A program made the position numbers and the translations under genes. A DNA stretch of 52,804 bases from Yinghuangia elevatio (GTDB taxonomy: Bacteria; Actinomycetota; Actinomycetes; Streptomycetales; Streptomycetaceae). Below the pieces are notes generated by a model. It saw nothing but the letters and a program-made list of their open reading frames with translations. It was not told where the DNA came from and searched no databases. The stretch is from assembly GCF_040649515.1 (NCBI RefSeq), contig NZ_JBEZFP010000054.1, forward strand, positions 1-52,804, in the 5' to 3' direction. Below are positions 48,174 through 52,804 of the stretch, one piece after another (positions within the stretch are counted from its first letter, which is position 1; the number at the start of each line of letters is the position of its first letter).

Positions 48174-48575
48174 CTAGCCTTGGTAGGGGTCTTCGAGCAG
48201 CGGGATGCACGGTGACAGGAGCGGCTCGGGGTGCTCGGTCAGCCGTCCGCGGACCATCCTGATCACGCGTACCTCGTTCTCGTGACCGGAGTCCTCGTCG
48301 TCGCGCACGTGGAGCAACCCGTACGACCCGGGCGCCCGTACGCCGACCTCGGCGAAGAACGCCAAAATCCCGGCGTCGCGGTGGTTCGGAAAGCCGCCGA
48401 AATGGACGAAGGCCTCTCCGTTCATCCATCGCAGGTCCAACAGATAGGGGCTGTCGATCTCGCGGATGCGCTCCCGGATTCCGTCGGCGATCCGGCGAAT
48501 TCGGTCCACGTCGTGGTCCGCGTCTTCCGCGCCGGCGGTGTCCTGGACGTTGATCCACCCGTGGTACTCGAACAT
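48174..48575 (-). CDS. Imm7-family predicted immunity protein
   Basis: This 133-residue protein starts MFEYHGWINVQDT and continues IRERIREIDSPYLLDLRWMN, EAFVHFGGFPNHRDAGILAFF and GSYGLLHVRDDED, a pattern I associate with Imm7 immunity proteins of bacterial polymorphic toxin systems. Such proteins bind and neutralise a cognate toxin. No toxin with a C-terminal effector domain is in view, so it is an orphan. ATG 48575 starts the conserved block. A strong hairpin lies just upstream. Confidence 0.8.
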   Translation of the reverse strand: MFEYHGWINVQDTAGAEDADHDVDRIRRIADGIRERIREIDSPYLLDLRWMNGEAFVHFGGFPNHRDAGILAFFAEVGVRAPGSYGLLHVRDDEDSGHENEVRVIRMVRGRLTEHPEPLLSPCIPLLEDPYQG

Positions 48576-48594
48576 GGGCCGGACCCTACAGGCC

Positions 48595-48633
48595 CTCTCG
48601 GAGGCCGGCGGCCGCATTCCCGGCCTCCGAGAG
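48595..48633. promoter_or_regulatory. hairpin directly upstream of the Imm7-type gene
   Basis: A perfect 14-base-pair stem (48595-48608 with 48620-48633) has an 11-base loop. It ends 19 bases before the immunity gene's ATG, in its expected leader. It may be a leader structure, a terminator shielding the gene from upstream transcription, or a protein site. Confidence 0.6.
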
Positions 48634-48865
48634 ATCGAGGGCTTTGGTCACGCTGAGCGGGATCAACCCGTTGACACGGGGGTGTCCATGACGCGTTCGT
48701 GGCCGACGCGGCGGGTTGCGCCGGTCAGGCACACCGTTGTCCGGAGCCGTATGCCGGCGTACGAGGCTCCGGTCATCAGGGCGTGCAGGTGGAAGGTCAC
48801 GTGCGCGGATTCGCCGGGGGCGGGCGTGACCCGGTGAATCCGGCCGGCCGACCGGTCGGACGGAC

Positions 48866-48905
48866 GACCTGGGCCACGGGCGGCCGACCTGGGCCACGGG
48901 CGGCT
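48866..48905. repeat. tandem 20-base duplication upstream of the ROK gene
   Basis: Two units (48866-48885 and 48886-48905) agree at 19 of 20 positions and carry CCTGGGCCACGGG. They end 70 bases before the ROK start. They are the most notable structure in the 400-base gap 48576-48975, besides the hairpin near 48600. Confidence 0.7.
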
Positions 48906-48975
48906 GATCGCCCGTGAAGGCGCCGCCTGGCGACCGGGGCGCGGCGCGACCGGCGGACAGTGAGAGGATCCGCGC

Positions 48976-50229
48976 ATGAGCACGCCGGACGGCCCCACCG
49001 ACCTGGTGGGGATGCGCGAACGCAACCTCGCCCTGGTGCTGGCGGAGATCGACCGCAGCCAGCCGGTGACCCGGGCCAGGCTCGCGGAACTCACCGGCCT
49101 GACCAAGACCACCGTCTCCGCCCAGGTGGCGGCGCTCACCGGGCTCGGCATCGTCAGCGCCGACGACCCGGTGCCCGGCGGCCGCGGGCGGCCCGGCGCC
49201 CCGGTGTCCGTGGCGTCCGGCCCGATCGCCGGGCTGGGTCTGGAGATCAACGTCGGCTACCTCTCCGCATGCGTCGTCGACCTGACCCGCCAGGTGCGCA
49301 TCCGCCGGACCGTGGCCCGCGCCGAGGCCGGCGACCGTCCCCAGGACGCCGTCGCGGCGCTCGCGAACCTGGCCCGCCTCGTCACGCGCCAGGCGCGGCG
49401 CGCCGGGCTGGTACTCGCCGGAACGACGGTCGCCGTTCCGGGAGTCATCGACGGGAAACTCGTCAATGCCCCCAATCTGCGCTGGGACGCGCTGCCCGCG
49501 GCCGACTTCCTCTCCGACGCGATCCCGAGCCGGCCCCTCCCGATCACCGTCGACAACGAAGCCAACCTCGCCGCGCTCGCCGAGCTGTGGTTCGGCGCCG
49601 GTCCCGGGCTCGGCGACTACGTCCACGTCTCGAGCGAAACCGGCATCGGTGCCGGAATCGTCGTCTCCGGAGCGCTCTTCCGCGGCGCGCACGGCGCTGC
49701 CGGAGAACTCGGCCACGTCATCGTCGCCCCGGACGGGCCGCCGTGCCGCTGCGGCGGCCGCGGCTGCCTGGAGCAGGTCGCGGGACTGGACGCGCTGCTG
49801 TCGGTGGCCGGCATCCGGGTGCCCGCCGGCGCCAACTCCGACGCCGCGACACTCGGCACCGCGGTCCCCGACCGGCCGCCCGGTGCCGGCGCGGCCGAGC
49901 TGGTGCGCCGCCTCGAAGCCGGCGACCGGCGCGCCCTCGACGCGGCCCGGCAGGCGGGACGCGGACTCGGTGTTGCGCTCGTCGCGGTGGCGAACCTGTT
50001 CGACCCGGCTTCCATCGTCCTCGGCGGTCTGCACGCGCAGATCGCCCCTTGGACGACTCCCCATATTGCCGCCGCCCTGGAGGCCGGCGGAGGTCGGCTG
50101 CGGGGCCGGAGCCCCGTCCTCCGAACGTCAGAGGTCGCGGACGGCGCCGTCCTGGGCGCCGCCGGAGAGGTCGTCGCGCGCATCCTCGCCGACCCGCTGG
50201 CCGTGGCGCGGCAGGAACGAGCCAGGTAG
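48976..50229 (+). CDS. ROK-family transcriptional regulator (NagC/XylR type)
   Basis: This 417-residue protein combines an N-terminal winged HTH (RNLALVLAEIDRSQPVTRAR, LAELTGLTKTTVSAQVAALT; about 15-62) and a ROK sugar-kinase fold. The ROK zinc motif CRCGGRGCLEQ (Cys257, Cys259, Cys264) follows GELGHVIV. ETGIGAGIVVSG and the ATP-site remnants place it with NagC/Mlc/XylR repressors that sense sugars or phosphosugars. ATG 48976 is preceded by GAGAGGA. No sugar-uptake gene is adjacent. Confidence 0.94.
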   Translation: MSTPDGPTDLVGMRERNLALVLAEIDRSQPVTRARLAELTGLTKTTVSAQVAALTGLGIVSADDPVPGGRGRPGAPVSVASGPIAGLGLEINVGYLSACVVDLTRQVRIRRTVARAEAGDRPQDAVAALANLARLVTRQARRAGLVLAGTTVAVPGVIDGKLVNAPNLRWDALPAADFLSDAIPSRPLPITVDNEANLAALAELWFGAGPGLGDYVHVSSETGIGAGIVVSGALFRGAHGAAGELGHVIVAPDGPPCRCGGRGCLEQVAGLDALLSVAGIRVPAGANSDAATLGTAVPDRPPGAGAAELVRRLEAGDRRALDAARQAGRGLGVALVAVANLFDPASIVLGGLHAQIAPWTTPHIAAALEAGGGRLRGRSPVLRTSEVADGAVLGAAGEVVARILADPLAVARQERAR

Positions 50230-50448
50230 GCCCGCCGCCCGCTGCGGGCAGCCCCGGCACTGGGCCGGGACCTCTAGGCAGCGCCTACGCAGGCCCGTAG
50301 CGGGCCCGGCGGAACTGTGAGGGTAAGGCCCCGTGCTCACCCCGCGGCCCGGTCACGATGCGGAAGGACCTGCGGTTCGGGCTGTGCCCGAGTCCGGCAG
50401 TGACACCCCCGGGCGTCGTGGCTACCGTCGTCCCAGCGTGGACCGCAC

Positions 50449-50779
50449 GTGGCGTACTTCTTCGTGCAGCTCACGCAAGACTCGCCGATCCGCAGTGCCA
50501 AGGCCGGTGCAGGCCGACGTCCGCGTCCGCCTTTGCGGCGGCTGCGAAGTCGGCCGTACGGTCGACGCCTGCATGCTGCGCAAGCAGGACAGCTGGCTGA
50601 TGCCGCAGAAGCAGCACATCGCATACGCCGGCACCGGCGCGGGGGAGGTCATCGCCGTCGGGATCCGGATGGGCCTGTTCTGCGTGATCGTCGAAGTCCC
50701 GTTCGTCGCCTCGTCCTTGGTTCTCCTCGTGCTCGCCGTCAGAACACCGGCACCCCGCCCCTGCCGCGACCCGAAGTGA
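50449..50779 (+). pseudogene. small membrane-type gene, probable frameshift
   Basis: Two consecutive frames carry strong G/C third-position bias. From GTG 50449 comes AYFFVQLTQDSPIRSAKAGA, and from about 50507 in the next frame comes QADVRVRLCGGCEVGRTVDA, then a stretch ending in a hydrophobic helix (about 50670-50745) and the stop at 50779. A +1 shift near 50505-50520 would join them; alternatively the second part is a separate ~90-residue gene from GTG 50507. Family unknown. Confidence 0.4.
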
Positions 50780-50797
50780 CTTGGCGCGCCTGCGGGA

Positions 50798-51316
50798 TCA
50801 CCGGAAGTCGAAGACCGACCAGCAGATGTCGTTGCGCAGGCGCTGGTCGTCCAGCACGAGTTCGCGGATCTCGTCGGGCAGCTGATCGCGCTGCCACCGG
50901 CACTCCAGGCGCCCGGCGCTCTCCGCTTCGTCCGCCGGAGCGGCCGCGCGCGCGGCCTTGATCGCGTAGGCCGCGGCACCGAGTTCGTGTGCCGCGACGT
51001 GCGCCACGACCGCGGCCTGGCCGGCGGCGAACGCCGCGTGCCGGGCGGCCCCGGTCAACACGCGCGCCGCGGCCATGGCGTGGCCGCCCGCCGCTCGGGA
51101 CTCGGACATCTTGACCTCACCGCGGGTCCACGCCCGGACCTGCGCGATCGCCGCGCGGGGCCGGGGGTCCGACGGCTGGACCGCCTCGAAGAGCGGCAGC
51201 ACGTGCTCCGCGCAGGCGGCCGCCCATCGGGCCAGGAGCCGGTGGTCGGCGTCGGTGAGCGTGCCCCCGCGCCGAATCGTGGTGAAGCGGGGGTCGCGCT
51301 CCTTGGGCAGGATCAC
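50798..51316 (-). CDS. Imm5-type putative immunity protein
   Basis: This 172-residue, mostly helical protein has the run LTDADHRLLARWAAACAEHV, then Ala/His-rich helices (AAVVAHVAAHELGAAAYAI) and CRWQRDQLPDEIRELVLDDQ. It matches the actinobacterial putative immunity protein family of the Imm5 group. ATG 51316 has a GAACGGACGG-like leader; the first residues MILPKERDPRFTTIRRGG are conserved in the group as I recall it. As with the Imm7-type gene 2.2 kb away, no toxin gene is in view. Confidence 0.8.
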   Translation of the reverse strand: MILPKERDPRFTTIRRGGTLTDADHRLLARWAAACAEHVLPLFEAVQPSDPRPRAAIAQVRAWTRGEVKMSESRAAGGHAMAAARVLTGAARHAAFAAGQAAVVAHVAAHELGAAAYAIKAARAAAPADEAESAGRLECRWQRDQLPDEIRELVLDDQRLRNDICWSVFDFR

Positions 51317-51510
51317 CGTCCGACCCTAACCGGACACCGCGAAGGACCCGAAAGCCGAAGCAATGCGGCCCCACCGGACGGGCCCGTGTCGGTGCACTTC
51401 GAACGGGTGAATTCGGGGTGGGTCGCCGCATCGAGACCCATCCGGGCGGAGGGGCGCGCCGAACCTGCCGCACGTGCCCGCGACCGGCGGGCCGGACGGA
51501 AGGAGCCGTG

Positions 51511-52299
51511 GTGGCAGAGCCCATCGACACCCGGCTGTTGCAGGGCCTCACCGAGCAGTCCGAGGACCTGCACAGCGACGCGACGCGGTTGACCCGCGCC
51601 GCACTCGACGAATACGCCGACACGGCGGCGGAGCGGTACGGGCGCCGCCGCTGGTGGCGTCCCGGGTTCCTGGGCGGCGTGGCCGCCGGCGCGGTCCTGC
51701 TGGGCGCCGGCCGGGCCACCGCGGCGAGCGCCGCGGACGACGTGATGGCGCTGCAGACCGCCGCGTCGCTGGAGAACCTTGCGGTGAACGTCTATACGAC
51801 CGCCGCCGGACTGCCGTTCATCCAGAACGGCAACGCGGTCGTCAAGGCGTTCGTCGAGAAGACGAATGCGCAACACGCCGCCCACGCCCGGGCGTTCAAC
51901 GCCGCCGCGGTCAATGCCGGCGGCAAGCCGCAGACCGGGCCCGATCCGAGGTACGCGGCCGTCGTGCAGCAGGCGCTGCCGACGATCAAGGGCCCGGCAG
52001 ATGTGGTCAAGCTCGCGATCACGCTGGAGGACGTCGCGGCGCAGACGTACACCAAGAACGTGTCGCAGGTCTCCGAACCGGCGCTGCGCCGCCTGTTCGG
52101 GTCGGTGGCGCCGGTCGAGGCACAGCACAAGGCGGTCCTGCTGGCGGTGCAGGCGCTGCTGGCGGGCAATGCCGCCGACCTGGTCGTGTTGCCGCCGGAC
52201 GCCGCCAAGCTTCCGGCCGCCGCCGGGTCGGTCGGGTTCCCCGACGCCTTCTACCCCACCAAGGACGCCTCCCCGATCGATGAAGGGGCCGTGAAGTGA
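51511..52299 (+). CDS. ferritin-like-domain protein, membrane-associated
   Basis: This 262-residue protein has a basic N-terminal helix-rich part ending in RYGRRRWW and a hydrophobic stretch (about 48-66, FLGGVAAGAVLLGAG). A ferritin-like four-helix domain (about 70-235) follows, with ASLENLAVNVYTTA, EKTNAQHAAHARAF, ITLEDVAAQTYTK and VEAQHKAVL, which supply the Glu/His residues expected for a di-iron site. GTG 51511 is 5 bases after AAGGAG. It overlaps the next gene by GTGA, and the two products are related. Confidence 0.85.
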   Translation: MAEPIDTRLLQGLTEQSEDLHSDATRLTRAALDEYADTAAERYGRRRWWRPGFLGGVAAGAVLLGAGRATAASAADDVMALQTAASLENLAVNVYTTAAGLPFIQNGNAVVKAFVEKTNAQHAAHARAFNAAAVNAGGKPQTGPDPRYAAVVQQALPTIKGPADVVKLAITLEDVAAQTYTKNVSQVSEPALRRLFGSVAPVEAQHKAVLLAVQALLAGNAADLVVLPPDAAKLPAAAGSVGFPDAFYPTKDASPIDEGAVK

Positions 52300-52804
52300 A
52301 GCGCGACCGACAGCAGTTCGACGGCACCGAGGCGGAACTCGCGGCACTGACCCGCGAGGTCGACGAGGCCCACCGGGCGACGCTCCCGGCGATGTACGCG
52401 GCGGCCGCCGAACTCGGCGCCAAGGCCGGGGAGAAGCGGCACGCCGCGAGGCGCGGCGCGGACGAGGGCCTGCCGGACGCGGGCCTGGACCGCCGCCGGT
52501 TCCTGCGCGGGCTGGGCGTGGTGGGCCTGTCCGCGTTCGCCCTGGCGGCGTGCTCGGACGACGACGGGAAGGGCTCGTCCGCCGACCCGAAGGCCTCGGC
52601 ATCGGGGCAGGCCGCTCCGGCTCCGTCCGGCACGTACACCGGCGACCTCCAGGTCGTGGCGCTCGCGGCGGCCTTGGAGAACCAGGCGGTGGGCGCGTAC
52701 CAGGCCGCGATCTCGGCCGCCGGGGCGGGCAAGCTGGGCACCGTACCCCCGGCCGTGGCGAACTTCGCGACCACCGCGATGGCCCAGCACGCCGACCACG
52801 CCAA
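52296..52804 (+). CDS. Tat-dependent ferritin-like lipoprotein, partial
   Basis: This frame starts at GTG 52296 inside the previous stop and is open to the window end (169 codons seen). A charged N-terminal helix (about 1-70) precedes DRRRFLRGLGVVGLSAFALAAC, a twin-arginine signal with a lipobox-like LAAC, then a Ser/Ala/Pro linker. The start of a ferritin-like domain follows (ALAAALENQAVGAYQAA, AMAQHADHA). The signal lies unusually far from the N-terminus. It is probably exported folded with metal and anchored outside the membrane. Confidence 0.85.
   Translation, partial: MKRDRQQFDGTEAELAALTREVDEAHRATLPAMYAAAAELGAKAGEKRHAARRGADEGLPDAGLDRRRFLRGLGVVGLSAFALAACSDDDGKGSSADPKASASGQAAPAPSGTYTGDLQVVALAAALENQAVGAYQAAISAAGAGKLGTVPPAVANFATTAMAQHADHA

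Overview
The window is very GC-rich, with almost every codon of the real genes ending in G or C, GTG/TTG starts, overlapping stop/start pairs and long spurious open frames on the opposite strand. Together with a conservon (cvnABCD plus P450), DUF742, DUF6292 and ROK, LacI and FadR regulators, this points to a Streptomyces-like actinomycete chromosome. Genus cannot be fixed from the sequence. The first ~119 bases are a C-rich low-complexity edge, probably a contig-end artefact.

Layout. (1) 0.1-6.7 kb: a truncated hypothetical gene, a LacI regulator, a hormone-sensitive-lipase-type hydrolase, a divergent FadR/GntR regulator, an oligopeptide-type ABC substrate-binding lipoprotein, an aldehyde dehydrogenase scrap and a decayed PQQ-repeat lipoprotein. 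(2) 6.9-14.6 kb: a compact four-gene minus-strand biosynthetic operon, UbiA prenyltransferase > FAD monooxygenase > O-methyltransferase > fused aminodeoxychorismate synthase (PabAB), beside a divergent cytochrome P450 gene broken by one in-frame TAG. Together they look like a small pathway to a prenylated aromatic, probably from p-aminobenzoate. (3) 14.5-17.8 kb: a lipoprotein, an acyl-CoA dehydrogenase and a membrane-anchored secreted protein.

(4) 17.9-29.4 kb: a stress and redox neighbourhood. It holds a STAS anti-sigma-factor antagonist, a DUF2795 protein, an RsbW-like anti-sigma kinase coupled to a zinc alcohol dehydrogenase, an SDR, an FMN reductase, a UdgX-type uracil-DNA glycosylase, Dps, a SigB/F/G-type sigma factor with a SigB-like promoter in front, an isochorismatase-like hydrolase, a thiamine-diphosphate oxidase/decarboxylase and a hemerythrin protein. 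(5) 29.6-33.2 kb: a tightly overlapping four-gene operon (acyl-CoA dehydrogenase-like, PIG-L deacetylase, NodS-like methyltransferase, GT2 glycosyltransferase) that looks like an uncharacterised glycoconjugate-modifying pathway.

(6) 33.9-40.7 kb: a small helical protein with an ArsR regulator, an aminoglycoside-phosphotransferase-fold kinase, an MMPL transporter pseudogene, small membrane proteins, and a FadR regulator divergent from an amidohydrolase across a repeated operator. (7) 40.8-47.1 kb: a conservon (cvnA-B-C-D) with a P450 (cvnE) whose K-helix ExxR is missing, overlapping a PucR-type regulator that carries two tandem C-terminal HTH domains. (8) 47.8-52.8 kb: a cupin, two predicted immunity genes (Imm7 and Imm5 types) without a visible toxin, a ROK regulator, and two coupled ferritin-like proteins, the second Tat-dependent and cut by the window end.

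No rRNA, tRNA, CRISPR array, insertion sequence or transposase was recognised.
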